From NCBI GenBank assembly GCA_910584005.1, contig CAJTXR010000006.1, positions 40,004-104,003 on the forward strand: a stretch of 64,000 nt of DNA. Reading direction: 5' to 3'. Origin of the DNA: an uncultured Anaeroplasmataceae bacterium. Its GTDB lineage: Bacteria; Bacillota_I; Bacilli_A; Acholeplasmatales; Anaeroplasmataceae. A program made the position numbers and the translations under genes. The notes below the pieces were generated by a model, which ran no database searches, was not told the DNA's origin, and saw only the letters and a program-made list of their open reading frames with translations. Below, piece by piece: positions 17,241 through 25,882 of the stretch (the first letter of the stretch is position 1; every line of letters starts with the position of its first letter).

Positions 17241-18623
17241 ATGAAAAAAATAAAAAATTTCTTCAAAAATATTCCGAACCAGTTCAAAAAGATTCCTAGT
17301 AAAATCAAATTAAAGTGCAAAGGGGCCAAAGAAATTCTTACTCAGGGAAATGGTAAGGTTTCAGCATCAATGATTGTAATGGGATTAGGACAACTCCTAT
17401 ATAAGCAGTGGGCAAAAGGAATAATGTTCTTATTTATACAAATTTCCTTTATTGTGTATTTGATTCTTATGGGAGCTACTGATTTATTTGGATTCTTTAC
17501 TTTGGGTACACAGGAAAGCAATGCTTGGTATGGTATAAAGGGAGATAATTCAGTTGTTATGCTGATTATGGGTATTTTATCCATTTTAATTATAATTTTA
17601 TATATTGCAATTTATATTGCAAATATAAAAGATGTTTATCGAACTCAATGTGCAGTGGATACCCTAAAAAAGCCTGCTAGCTTTAAACAGGAAATGGGAT
17701 CCTTACTTGATAAATCTTTTCATAAAACAGCACTGGCGTTGCCAGTTATAGGCGTTTGTGTGTTCAGCATTCTTCCTATTATCTTTATGATTCTTATCGC
17801 ATTTACAAATTATGGTGGAGATATTGTTCCACCAGCGTTGGTTGACTGGGTTGGATTTGAAAACTTTAAAAAAATTTTATCCTTAGGACAGTTTGCACCA
17901 ACATTCTTTAAAATTTTTGGTTGGAATATGCTTTGGGCTGTTCTTGCCACTGCATTAAATTATTTTGCTGGATTAGGTCTTGCTCTATTATTAAATAAAA
18001 AATGTGTGAAAGGTAAAGTAATTTGGAGAGCTTTTCCAATTCTTGCTTATGCAATACCTGGATTTATCACATTATTAGGATTTAAATTTATGTTTTCTTA
18101 TGGAGGGCCAATCAATTACTATATAACCCAAGGAGGCAAAGATGCAGTTGGATTTCTTGGATTAGATGCCAAGTGGACAGCAAGATTTATTGGATTGGCA
18201 GTAAATGCTTGGATTAGCATTCCATCTACGATGTTGCTGGCAACAGGAATATTATCCAATATTAATACGGACTTATATGAAGCAGCAAGAGTTGATGGAG
18301 CAAGTTCATGGAAGCAATTTATTAAAATTACGTTACCTTATGTTTTGTTTGCTACTACGCCAGTATTAATTACACAATTTATTGGTAATTTTAATAACTT
18401 TGGTATATTTTACTTTTTACGTGGTGGGTTATATGTTGATGGGTATTTCCTTGCTAGCGATACAGACTTATTGATTAACTGGCTTTATAATATGTCCATT
18501 GATAATAATTACTATTCTATAGGTGCAGCAATCAGTTTAGTTATTTTCATAATCACCTCAGTGATTTCCTTAACAGTATATGTATTATCTCCATCCTATA
18601 AACAGGAGGAAACGTTCCGATGA
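17241..18623 (+). CDS. Sugar ABC transporter permease, MalF type
   Basis: Inner membrane permease of 460 residues. A basic cytoplasmic N-terminus precedes an extra membrane module (about residues 40-130) with GLGQLLYKQWAKGIMFLF, a phrase seen in MalF-like proteins of Bacillota. The core permease from about 165 includes FENFKKILSLG and the EAA loop EAARVDGASSWKQFIKITLP, which docks the ATPase. It lies 18 bases after the binding-protein gene and overlaps the next permease by four bases (ATGA). Confidence 0.92.
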   Translation: MKKIKNFFKNIPNQFKKIPSKIKLKCKGAKEILTQGNGKVSASMIVMGLGQLLYKQWAKGIMFLFIQISFIVYLILMGATDLFGFFTLGTQESNAWYGIKGDNSVVMLIMGILSILIIILYIAIYIANIKDVYRTQCAVDTLKKPASFKQEMGSLLDKSFHKTALALPVIGVCVFSILPIIFMILIAFTNYGGDIVPPALVDWVGFENFKKILSLGQFAPTFFKIFGWNMLWAVLATALNYFAGLGLALLLNKKCVKGKVIWRAFPILAYAIPGFITLLGFKFMFSYGGPINYYITQGGKDAVGFLGLDAKWTARFIGLAVNAWISIPSTMLLATGILSNINTDLYEAARVDGASSWKQFIKITLPYVLFATTPVLITQFIGNFNNFGIFYFLRGGLYVDGYFLASDTDLLINWLYNMSIDNNYYSIGAAISLVIFIITSVISLTVYVLSPSYKQEETFR

Positions 18624-19477
18624 ATCAAGTAAAAACAAAAGTTTTAAAAGCGAAAACTAAAAAGGTTTTAAATGTACTTATTACCTATTGTATTTTAATT
18701 GTCGTTGCATTTATATTCTTGTTTCCATGCTTATGGTTAATTTTAGCTTCCTTTTCCAAATCAGGATCAATTTATTCGTTTGATGGCTTTTTCCCAAAAG
18801 AATATGGGTTGGATGCTTTCAAATCTTTGTTTACGGATACAGTAATGTACAATTATCCAAGATGGTTTTTTAATACATTATTTATCGCTGTAATGAGTTG
18901 TATATTGGGAACATTTTTAACCATTTTAACTGCCTACTGTATGTCTAGATTCCGTTTTAAATCAAGGAAAAAAATGATGAAAACAACCCTTGTTTTAGGA
19001 ATGTTTCCTTCATTTATGGGGACAATTGCAGTATATCTTATGATGACACAATTTAATTTAATTAATCAGCATTGGGGATTAATTTTAATTTATTCTGCTC
19101 AAGCACCTATGGGATATATGGTTCAAAAAGGCTTTTTTGATACGATTCCATATTCAATTGATGAGGCAGCTCGAATTGATGGGGCTTCTAATTTTACAGT
19201 ATTTGTTAAATTTATTTTGCCGATGTCTAAGCCAATGCTTGTATATACAGCATTAACTGCATTTACATGGCCTTGGTCAGATTTTATCTTACCAAAAATG
19301 TTACTTGTGGATAAAAATTTATATACAGTTGCTGTAGGATTAATGTCATTAGGAGAAACTGAATTTGCACGATTTGCAGCAGGCTCTATATTTATAGCAA
19401 TCCCAATTATTTTACTTTATTTCTGTTTAGTAAAATATATGATTAATGGAATGGCTGCTGGAGCAGTTAAAGAATAA
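18620..19477 (+). CDS. Sugar ABC transporter permease, MalG type
   Basis: Inner membrane permease of 285 residues with six predicted helices and the EAA loop DEAARIDGASNFTVFVKFILP. The C-terminus ends in a MalG-like tail (KYMINGMAAGAVKE). It pairs with the MalF-type protein to form the channel of the importer. Its start overlaps the malF-type stop, and the ATPase gene follows 14 bases downstream. Confidence 0.93.
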   Translation: MNQVKTKVLKAKTKKVLNVLITYCILIVVAFIFLFPCLWLILASFSKSGSIYSFDGFFPKEYGLDAFKSLFTDTVMYNYPRWFFNTLFIAVMSCILGTFLTILTAYCMSRFRFKSRKKMMKTTLVLGMFPSFMGTIAVYLMMTQFNLINQHWGLILIYSAQAPMGYMVQKGFFDTIPYSIDEAARIDGASNFTVFVKFILPMSKPMLVYTALTAFTWPWSDFILPKMLLVDKNLYTVAVGLMSLGETEFARFAAGSIFIAIPIILLYFCLVKYMINGMAAGAVKE

Positions 19478-19491
19478 AGGAGGGAAATAAA

Positions 19492-21468
19492 ATGGCAAAT
19501 TTAAGTTTAAAGCATATTTATAAAGTTTATCCAAATGGTGCAAAAGCAGTTAATGATTTTAATATGCAGATTGAGGATAAGGAGTTTATCGTATTTGTTG
19601 GACCATCAGGATGTGGGAAATCCACAACATTACGAATGATTGCAGGCTTAGAAGAAATTACAGCAGGTGAATTAAAAATTGGAGATATGGTAGTCAATGG
19701 AATGGAACCTAAAGACCGAGATATTGCTATGGTATTCCAGAATTATGCACTATATCCGCATATGACAATTTTTGAAAATTTGGCATTTGGCCTTCGTATG
19801 CGTAAGATTCCAGATATTAAAAAGGATAAGGCAGGAAATCCAATTTTGGATAAAAATGGAAAAGAAATTCCAATCCTGCGTCGTTACAACAAAGAGGAGT
19901 TAAATCAAAAGGTTCAAGAAGCAGCCGAAATATTGGAAATCTCTGATTATTTAAAGCGAAAACCAAAGGAAATGTCTGGAGGTCAAAGACAGAGAGTTGC
20001 TTTAGGTAGAGCTATTGTTCGTAAGCCAAAAGTTATGTTATTAGATGAACCTTTATCTAACTTAGATGCAAAACTACGTACACAAATGCGTAGTGAAATT
20101 GTCAAATTGCATAAGAAGTTGCAAACAACATTTATATATGTAACTCATGATCAGGTAGAAGCAATGACTATGGGGACAAGAATTGTTGTGATGAAGGATG
20201 GCTTTGTAAAACAAATTGACACACCTAAAAATTTATATAAATTTCCTGAGAATAAATTTGTTGCGGGATTTATAGGTACGCCACAAATGAATTTCTTTGA
20301 GGGAACATTAAAAAAACAAGGGGATAAGGTTCATATCCAATTTATGTATTCGGATGCTGAGATTACGGTTCCATATTCTATGTTAATGAAAACATTGCCA
20401 GAATATTTGGATGGAGAGAAAACCGTTTATATTGGCTTTCGAGCAGAAAATATATCATTAGAAGAGGAAGTGGCTAAGAGTAGTAAAACAAAAATTAAGG
20501 TTCGTATTTCTCACTCAGAAGAACTCGGAACTGAAACCTTAGTATATGGGGACATAAATATGCAAGGAGATGGATTTTCAGAGTCTTCTACAAGAGTAAT
20601 TATTAAATCGGCAGGATTTAAAGAATATGAGCCAGATTCAATTTGTGAGGCAGCGCTAGATATTCAGGGAATTCATCTTTTTGATAAAGATACAGAAGAA
20701 AGCATTATGCCAAGAATTCCTAAAGTTAACACTTTAGATTGTGAAATCAAGAATAGAACATTGAATTTTCTAGGTCAAACTTTAGATTTGCCATCTGCTA
20801 TTCAATGTGAAGCAGGAAAAGGGGAACTTATCCTTCCTGTAGATGCAATCCAATTTGGCGGAGAGCTGAAAGCTGAAGTTGTGGATTGTGAAAATATTAA
20901 TGGTAAAAATTTGATTTCATTAGAACTAAATGGAAATCGAATTTATATGCTGTCTGATCTTCCAAGAGAAAAGGGAGAAGTTGAAATTCGTTTGGATTTC
21001 AAAAAAATAATCCTTAAAGTTGGCGAAACAGAAACGAGTCCAATGCCCGAGATTAATGGAGTAAATGGCACATTTGTTATGGAAAGAGTTCCTGAAGTAG
21101 TCATGAGTAAGGATAAACAAAAAAAGAAAAAGAAGATTCATTATTACTTACATATTGATGGAGTTCAGTTAGAAGCTCCTGCTAGTGTATATGAAAAAAT
21201 GTTTGCTGTAACAACAGGAAGAAAAGTTTATAATTCTTTATTTAGATATGAATGGTCTGTATATGATTTTAATATCTCTGATCAAGGACTAGAAGCAAAA
21301 GTTTTAGGCGTATTAGATTACGGCAGAGAAAAATTTTTGAAATGTAGTTGCAAAACAGAAGTTATATATGTAAAAACAGATAAAGAATATAGCGGTAAAA
21401 TTCATGTGACACCTGATGTAAGTAAAGTAAGTGTAATCGAAAGCGAAAGACAAATTCGCATTGTTTAA
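19492..21468 (+). CDS. Sugar ABC transporter ATPase (MalK/MsmX type) with long C-terminal extension
   Basis: Energises the importer. The ATPase has Walker A GPSGCGKST, the Q-loop FQNYALYPHM, signature EMSGGQRQR, Walker B VMLLDEPLSNLD and the switch His in YVTHDQ. An unusual insertion of about 25 residues rich in Lys, Asn and Gly (near residues 110-135) lies before the helical domain. After the usual MalK regulatory domain (to about residue 385) there are roughly 270 more residues of beta-rich sequence, making 658 residues against the usual 360-380. The extension looks like further OB/TOBE-like or regulatory modules. Having its own dedicated ATPase contrasts with Bacillus, where MsmX is shared. 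Confidence 0.9.
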   Translation: MANLSLKHIYKVYPNGAKAVNDFNMQIEDKEFIVFVGPSGCGKSTTLRMIAGLEEITAGELKIGDMVVNGMEPKDRDIAMVFQNYALYPHMTIFENLAFGLRMRKIPDIKKDKAGNPILDKNGKEIPILRRYNKEELNQKVQEAAEILEISDYLKRKPKEMSGGQRQRVALGRAIVRKPKVMLLDEPLSNLDAKLRTQMRSEIVKLHKKLQTTFIYVTHDQVEAMTMGTRIVVMKDGFVKQIDTPKNLYKFPENKFVAGFIGTPQMNFFEGTLKKQGDKVHIQFMYSDAEITVPYSMLMKTLPEYLDGEKTVYIGFRAENISLEEEVAKSSKTKIKVRISHSEELGTETLVYGDINMQGDGFSESSTRVIIKSAGFKEYEPDSICEAALDIQGIHLFDKDTEESIMPRIPKVNTLDCEIKNRTLNFLGQTLDLPSAIQCEAGKGELILPVDAIQFGGELKAEVVDCENINGKNLISLELNGNRIYMLSDLPREKGEVEIRLDFKKIILKVGETETSPMPEINGVNGTFVMERVPEVVMSKDKQKKKKKIHYYLHIDGVQLEAPASVYEKMFAVTTGRKVYNSLFRYEWSVYDFNISDQGLEAKVLGVLDYGREKFLKCSCKTEVIYVKTDKEYSGKIHVTPDVSKVSVIESERQIRIV

Positions 21469-21509
21469 AATTTATAAAAAATTGAGTTGAAATATGGGAG
21501 GAATAAAAA

Positions 21510-23687
21510 ATGAAAATAACAAACAAAATTTTTAATAAAATTAAACTTTTACTTATTGCCACAATGATGGGAATTGTGACAATTGTAGTAACATTATGCA
21601 TGCCATCTGCCTCTGCAGTAAGCACGGTTGGAAAAATGGAAGCAAGTGATGTAACAAACTCAGCTAGCTTTTCAACTGATACGATTTACCAAATTGTAAC
21701 CGATCGTTTCTTTGATGGCGATCCTAGTAATAATCCAACAGGAGCTATTTTTGATAAATCCAATAATAGAAAATATCATGGAGGCGACTGGGCTGGGATT
21801 ACTCAAAAAATTAATGATGGCTATTTGACAAACATGGGGATATCTGCAATATGGATTTCCTCTCCTGTTGAAAACATCACAACGATAGATCCTTCAAATA
21901 ATAGTGCAGCTTATCATGGGTATTGGGCTAAAGACTTTTATAGAACCAATTCTTATTTTGGATCTGTAGAAGATTTTAAAACAATGGTAAATACGGCTCA
22001 TGATGCTGATATTAAGGTTGTAATTGATTTTGCACCTAATCATACATCAACTGCTGAATATGGTAGTATGGTATTCCCAGAGGATGGTAGATTATATAAG
22101 AATGGCCAACTTGTTGGTGGTTTTAAAAATGATACAGCTGGCATTTTCAATCATGAAGAGTGGACTGATTTTTCCACTTGGGAAAATGGCATCTATCATA
22201 GTATGTATGGACTAGCTGATTTAAATCAAATGAATGGTACAGTAGATACATATTTAAAAGATTCTATTAATCTATGGTTAGATTATGGTGTAGATGGAAT
22301 CCGTGTTGATGCTGTTAAGCATATGCCAATGGGCTGGCAGTCTAATTGGTTAAGTAGCATTTATGCTCATAAGCCTGTCTTTGTATTTGGAGAATGGTTT
22401 AATGGTGGAACAGGCAGTGACTCTGAAATGGATTGCTTTGCTAATGAAAGTGGAATGAGTTTATTAGATTTCCGTTTTGCCAATGCAGTTAGAAATGCTC
22501 TTGGTTCAAAGTCAATGTCTATGCAAGAATTCTATGATGTTGTAGTTGCAACAGAAACTGAATACAAAGAAATAAATGATCAAGTGACATTTATTGATAA
22601 CCATGATATGTCTAGATTCATGACATTAGCAAATCGAAATTCTAGTAGCGTAGATATGGCATATGTTGTGCAAATGACCTCTAGTGGAATTCCAACAATT
22701 TACTATGGTTCTGAACAATATGCTACAGGTGCATCTGATCCAGATAATAGAGGAGATATGCCATCCTTCAATACGAACTCTAAAGCATATAAAATCATTT
22801 CAAAATTAGCTCCAATGCGGAAAACAAATCCAGCAGCTGCTTATGGTAGTACTGTAGAACGTTGGGTAAATAATGATGTGTTGGTATATGAACGTACATT
22901 TGGTAATAGTGTAGTTTATACAGCAGTAAATAGAAGTTCCTCAACTGGATACAATATTTCTGGTGCGTTAACTGCATTACCTAATGGAAGTTATAGTGAT
23001 GTTTTACAAAACTTATGTGGTGGTGGAACTCTTACTGTTAAAAATGGAGCAATTGATAGCTACTATTTAGGAGCAGGACAATCTGCTGTATGGCAGTATA
23101 CTGCAACTGAAGATTCCGCTCCTGAAATCGGAAATATTGATCCATTAATGGGTATTTCTGGAAATACAGTTACAATTACTGGTTGCGGATTTGGTACAAC
23201 TGCAGGAACTGTAAGTTTCGGTACAAAGTCAGCTCAAGTTATATCCTGGTCTGATAGTTGTATTCAAGTTAAGGTTCCTACAATGACTGCAGGGTATTAT
23301 GCAATAAAAGTTACTACTAAAACAGGACAATCTGTTTCTAATTATGCAAAGTTTAAAGTATTAACTGCTGAACAAGTAGCCGTACGCTTTATAGCCAAAA
23401 ATGCTACTACTGATTATGGACAAAATATATATATTGTAGGAAATTGCCTTGAATTAGGAAATTGGGACACAAATAAAGCTGTAGGACCATTCTTTAATTC
23501 AACGGGTTCTATAGCAACATATCCAAACTGGTTCTTTGATGTTTCTGTTCCAGCAGGACAAAAAATTGAGTTTAAATTTATAAAGAAAGATGCAGCTGGT
23601 AATGTCGTTTGGGAAGGTGGTACAAATCATGTATATACCACTCCAACGGGGACAACAGGGCAAGTAGAATTTTACTTTTATAATTAG
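21510..23687 (+). CDS. Secreted CGTase-like GH13 enzyme with IPT/TIG and CBM20 domains
   Basis: Extracellular alpha-glucan-acting enzyme of 725 residues. A signal peptide ends near PSASA (about residue 36). The order is that of cyclodextrin glucanotransferases: catalytic A/B domain, C domain, IPT/TIG domain (about 536-620, IDPLMGISGNTVTITGCGFG) and C-terminal CBM20 (about 624-725). Catalytic blocks are DFAPNHTS, GIRVDAVKHMP (nucleophile about 267), VFGEWF (acid about 295) and FIDNHDMSRF. The Phe and Tyr of DFS and SMYGLADL correspond to CGTase residues guiding cyclisation. A maltogenic amylase remains possible. It is the last gene of the glucan operon. Confidence 0.9.
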   Translation: MKITNKIFNKIKLLLIATMMGIVTIVVTLCMPSASAVSTVGKMEASDVTNSASFSTDTIYQIVTDRFFDGDPSNNPTGAIFDKSNNRKYHGGDWAGITQKINDGYLTNMGISAIWISSPVENITTIDPSNNSAAYHGYWAKDFYRTNSYFGSVEDFKTMVNTAHDADIKVVIDFAPNHTSTAEYGSMVFPEDGRLYKNGQLVGGFKNDTAGIFNHEEWTDFSTWENGIYHSMYGLADLNQMNGTVDTYLKDSINLWLDYGVDGIRVDAVKHMPMGWQSNWLSSIYAHKPVFVFGEWFNGGTGSDSEMDCFANESGMSLLDFRFANAVRNALGSKSMSMQEFYDVVVATETEYKEINDQVTFIDNHDMSRFMTLANRNSSSVDMAYVVQMTSSGIPTIYYGSEQYATGASDPDNRGDMPSFNTNSKAYKIISKLAPMRKTNPAAAYGSTVERWVNNDVLVYERTFGNSVVYTAVNRSSSTGYNISGALTALPNGSYSDVLQNLCGGGTLTVKNGAIDSYYLGAGQSAVWQYTATEDSAPEIGNIDPLMGISGNTVTITGCGFGTTAGTVSFGTKSAQVISWSDSCIQVKVPTMTAGYYAIKVTTKTGQSVSNYAKFKVLTAEQVAVRFIAKNATTDYGQNIYIVGNCLELGNWDTNKAVGPFFNSTGSIATYPNWFFDVSVPAGQKIEFKFIKKDAAGNVVWEGGTNHVYTTPTGTTGQVEFYFYN

Positions 23688-23718
23688 CATTTTTCCTTTT
23701 CCTTTATAATAAAGATAG

Positions 23719-23756
23719 GCTCTCCTCAAACTTTAATTTTGAGGAGAGCTTATTTA
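23719..23756 (+). terminator. Rho-independent terminator of the glucan operon
   Basis: GCTCTCCTCAAA pairs with TTTGAGGAGAGC-type sequence at 23738-23749, followed by TTATTTATT. Strong 11-12 bp stem. Confidence 0.88.
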
Positions 23757-23783
23757 TTGGTAAAATTAAATAATAAAATAAAA

Positions 23784-23818
23784 TAAAAACTCTTATCATT
23801 AAGAGTTTTTTTATTTTA
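23784..23818. terminator. Second terminator hairpin between the glucan and sigma-factor units
   Basis: AAAACTCTT and AAGAGTTTT pair across ATCATT and run into a T-rich tract. Together with the preceding hairpin it insulates the next cluster. Confidence 0.75.
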
Positions 23819-23851
23819 TGTAATATTTCAATTTGGGTTGTTAAAAAAAAT

Positions 23852-23888
23852 TTTTTTTCGGTTTTAATTCATAGAGGAAAATGTATTT
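23852..23888 (+). promoter_or_regulatory. Candidate promoter element upstream of the sigma-like gene
   Basis: TTTTTTTCGGTTTTA at 23852-23866 is shared, with one change, with 24704-24718 upstream of the DUF2589 genes. It is followed by a GAGG block and ATGTAT. GGTTTTA-N14-ATGTAT resembles a SigB-type layout only loosely. The shared element may be read by the sigma factor encoded here (inference). Confidence 0.4.
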
Positions 23889-23954
23889 CCTTGTAGAAAA
23901 TTGGGAGAGAAGAAAAAACTTTCATTCTTTCCTTCTAAGTTGAAGGTGTGAAAT

Positions 23955-24695
23955 ATGTATGAAATTGTTGATTTAATAAGGAAATATAAAAAATTTAAAC
24001 AAGATTCTATATTAAAAGAAATCATAGATTTATTACAGCCAATTTTTTTGAAATATTTGAAAAAGATTCCTCAAACGTATAAAGAAGATTTTTTGCAAGA
24101 ACTAATTATGGGAACCCATTTGGTTATTATAAATATGAAGTTTCATGAATGTATTTTTGAAGAAGAAAAATTTAATTTTGAAAATGAACAGTATTTATCT
24201 TCTAAGGGCTTTACTTTAAAAAATATTCAAACCATATTTTCAAATCCTTATTTACTTTCTTTTATTCAAGATGTAGGAATAGAGTTTTTTAAAAAAGCAT
24301 TTCATAATCCATATAAAAAAGAATTTAAAATTTTATTTTTTAAATTTAATATTCGGAATCAATTTTATCATATTTTAGGCAAGCGTTTTGATTCCTTATT
24401 GGCTACATTTTATCGTATCAACACAAACTACTTTTTAAATGAAAATCGAATATTAAATTTAATGACAAATAAAGGGATAGAACAAGTAGAGGGCATTCCC
24501 AGTAAAACCTATGCTTGCAATATCCGTTTAGAACGATATGGTATAGAAAAGCAGGATATCCCCTTTTTACTTTTATTTATAGATGGAACTTATATCCTAT
24601 CTCAAAGGGAAGTTGCCCAAAAACTAGGAGTGAGTCAGCAAAGTATATCCAAACGGTTAAAAATCATTAGAAATAAATATCATTTTCAGTTGTAA
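23955..24695 (+). CDS. Sigma-70-like transcription factor (alternative sigma factor)
   Basis: Cytoplasmic protein of 246 residues. The N-terminal 60 residues (LIRKYKKFKQDSILKEII, then KEDFLQELIMG) resemble sigma region 2. The C-terminal 45 residues form a clear region 4 helix-turn-helix, SQREVAQKLGVSQQSISKR, giving -35 recognition. The central part is divergent, so it is not one of the standard Bacillus sigma factors by eye. It is followed by STAS, PP2C and HATPase genes, the components that control SigB-like factors by partner switching, which supports the sigma-factor call. There is a weak Shine-Dalgarno before ATG 23955. Confidence 0.7.
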   Translation: MYEIVDLIRKYKKFKQDSILKEIIDLLQPIFLKYLKKIPQTYKEDFLQELIMGTHLVIINMKFHECIFEEEKFNFENEQYLSSKGFTLKNIQTIFSNPYLLSFIQDVGIEFFKKAFHNPYKKEFKILFFKFNIRNQFYHILGKRFDSLLATFYRINTNYFLNENRILNLMTNKGIEQVEGIPSKTYACNIRLERYGIEKQDIPFLLLFIDGTYILSQREVAQKLGVSQQSISKRLKIIRNKYHFQL

Positions 24696-24703
24696 AAGAA
24701 ATA

Positions 24704-24737
24704 TTTTTTTCAGTTTTATATTTTGAAAGGCAAAAAA
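24704..24737 (+). promoter_or_regulatory. Candidate promoter element upstream of the DUF2589 genes
   Basis: TTTTTTTCAGTTTTA at 24704-24718, differing in one base from the element before the sigma-like gene, followed 10-11 bases later by AAAGGCAAA. It probably marks a second, co-regulated transcription start (inference). Confidence 0.4.
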
Positions 24738-24754
24738 TAAAAAGGAGGTTTTAA

Positions 24755-24778
24755 ATGATAAAAAATTATAATGATTAA
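24755..24778 (+). CDS. Seven-codon leader ORF
   Basis: An ATG seven bases after a near-perfect Shine-Dalgarno (AAAGGAGG at 24741-24748) opens a frame of only seven codons, MIKNYND, ending in TAA. It lies 23 bases before the first DUF2589 gene. It may be a translational leader, or the ribosome site may be a relic. No attenuator hairpin is visible. Confidence 0.35.
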   Translation: MIKNYND

Positions 24779-24801
24779 AAAAATGAAAAGAGGTAATTTA
24801 T

Positions 24802-25632
24802 ATGTCTAAAAAAGAAGAATCTAAAAATCAAGTTGCAGAAAGTGAATTTATTCCTATAGAGGATTTGGTTTATGCACCTCTATATGCTTTAGCACAGTCA
24901 AATCAACAATTAAGAGCACATATTGTTGAATCCATAAAAACTATGGGGTATACAGAACAACAAAATAAAGAGGAAATTATTCATTTAAAGCATATCAATC
25001 TAGCCTATGATCAGGTCAAGCAGGAAGCTGATGGATATAGTGTAGATAATCTTCAAGTACAAGTTCCTATAATGTCTATTGTTCCTATGCAACAACTGAA
25101 TGTAGAAAAAGCTGAAATCACATTTTCAACAGAAGTAAAAGCAGTGGAAGATAAAGAATTTTCAAAGACAAACATTTATGCAAGAATGTGCTCACCAACC
25201 CAACGAGAAAGTGATTTTTTGCCTAAAGTAACATATAAGTTACAAGTGAATTCATTGCCAGCTACTGAAGGAATTCTAAGATTAATTGATTCATTAAGTT
25301 CTAGTCAGGTTGCGAAAAAGTTAAATACAAGACCAGTCGCTATTACGGGAGATTTTGGTTCTGAAGAGCAAAAGGAAATGTTGAGGGAATCCAAAACATA
25401 TAAAGCAAAAATTAGTCGATTAAAACAGCTTTATCAAAAAATTAGTGATTTAATTGCAGAACAAGAAAAATTACGACAATTAAGCGATGAGCACTTTATA
25501 GATGATACTTATGAATTTGATAAAGACAAATATTTAATGGCTCAATCTAATATTTTAAATCGTATTATGGAATATCAAGAAAAAATAATGAATCTTGAAA
25601 TCAAATTTGGTTTAGAACATGATTATGAATGA
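24802..25632 (+). CDS. DUF2589 domain protein, first copy
   Basis: Predicted cytoplasmic protein of 276 residues with no signal peptide or membrane helix. The DUF2589 pattern is visible in IPIEDLVYAPLYALAQSNQQL, VQVPIMSIVPMQQLNVEKAE and ITFSTEVKAVED. The C-terminal third (about residues 190-270) is a charged helical, probably coiled-coil region. The family is found in diverse bacteria and has no established function. The second copy lies 220 bases downstream, and conserved blocks PIMSIVP here and PMLAIVP there show that the two are paralogues that may assemble together. Confidence 0.7.
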   Translation: MSKKEESKNQVAESEFIPIEDLVYAPLYALAQSNQQLRAHIVESIKTMGYTEQQNKEEIIHLKHINLAYDQVKQEADGYSVDNLQVQVPIMSIVPMQQLNVEKAEITFSTEVKAVEDKEFSKTNIYARMCSPTQRESDFLPKVTYKLQVNSLPATEGILRLIDSLSSSQVAKKLNTRPVAITGDFGSEEQKEMLRESKTYKAKISRLKQLYQKISDLIAEQEKLRQLSDEHFIDDTYEFDKDKYLMAQSNILNRIMEYQEKIMNLEIKFGLEHDYE

Positions 25633-25882
25633 AGAAGAACTCAAAATTATATTAAATGAGCATAAAGAATTTTTACTTTTAGAACTCAATTATAAACTCG
25701 TATTATTATCTTTAAAAAAAGAAACTAGAACCCCATTTATTATTTGGGTAACAGAAATCGAAATAATAGATACGAAATTACCATCGAAAAAAAAGCTATG
25801 GCAACGAATAAAAGAAATTAAAAAAAACAAAAAAAGAAAGAAGGATAAAAAATGGCAATTGCAGAACAATTTGCAGGATTAA
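25625..25882 (+). CDS. Small lysine-rich protein between the two DUF2589 genes
   Basis: About 85 residues. The N-terminal half is EEELKIILNEHKEFLLLELN followed by a beta-like segment (PFIIWVTEIEII), and the C-terminal 30 residues are strongly basic (KKLWQRIKEIKKNKKRKK). It overlaps the first DUF2589 stop by eight bases and the second DUF2589 start by 31 bases, so all three are translationally coupled. Start could also be ATG 25619. I do not recognise a family; tight packing argues that it is real. Confidence 0.55.
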   Translation: MNEEELKIILNEHKEFLLLELNYKLVLLSLKKETRTPFIIWVTEIEIIDTKLPSKKKLWQRIKEIKKNKKRKKDKKWQLQNNLQD

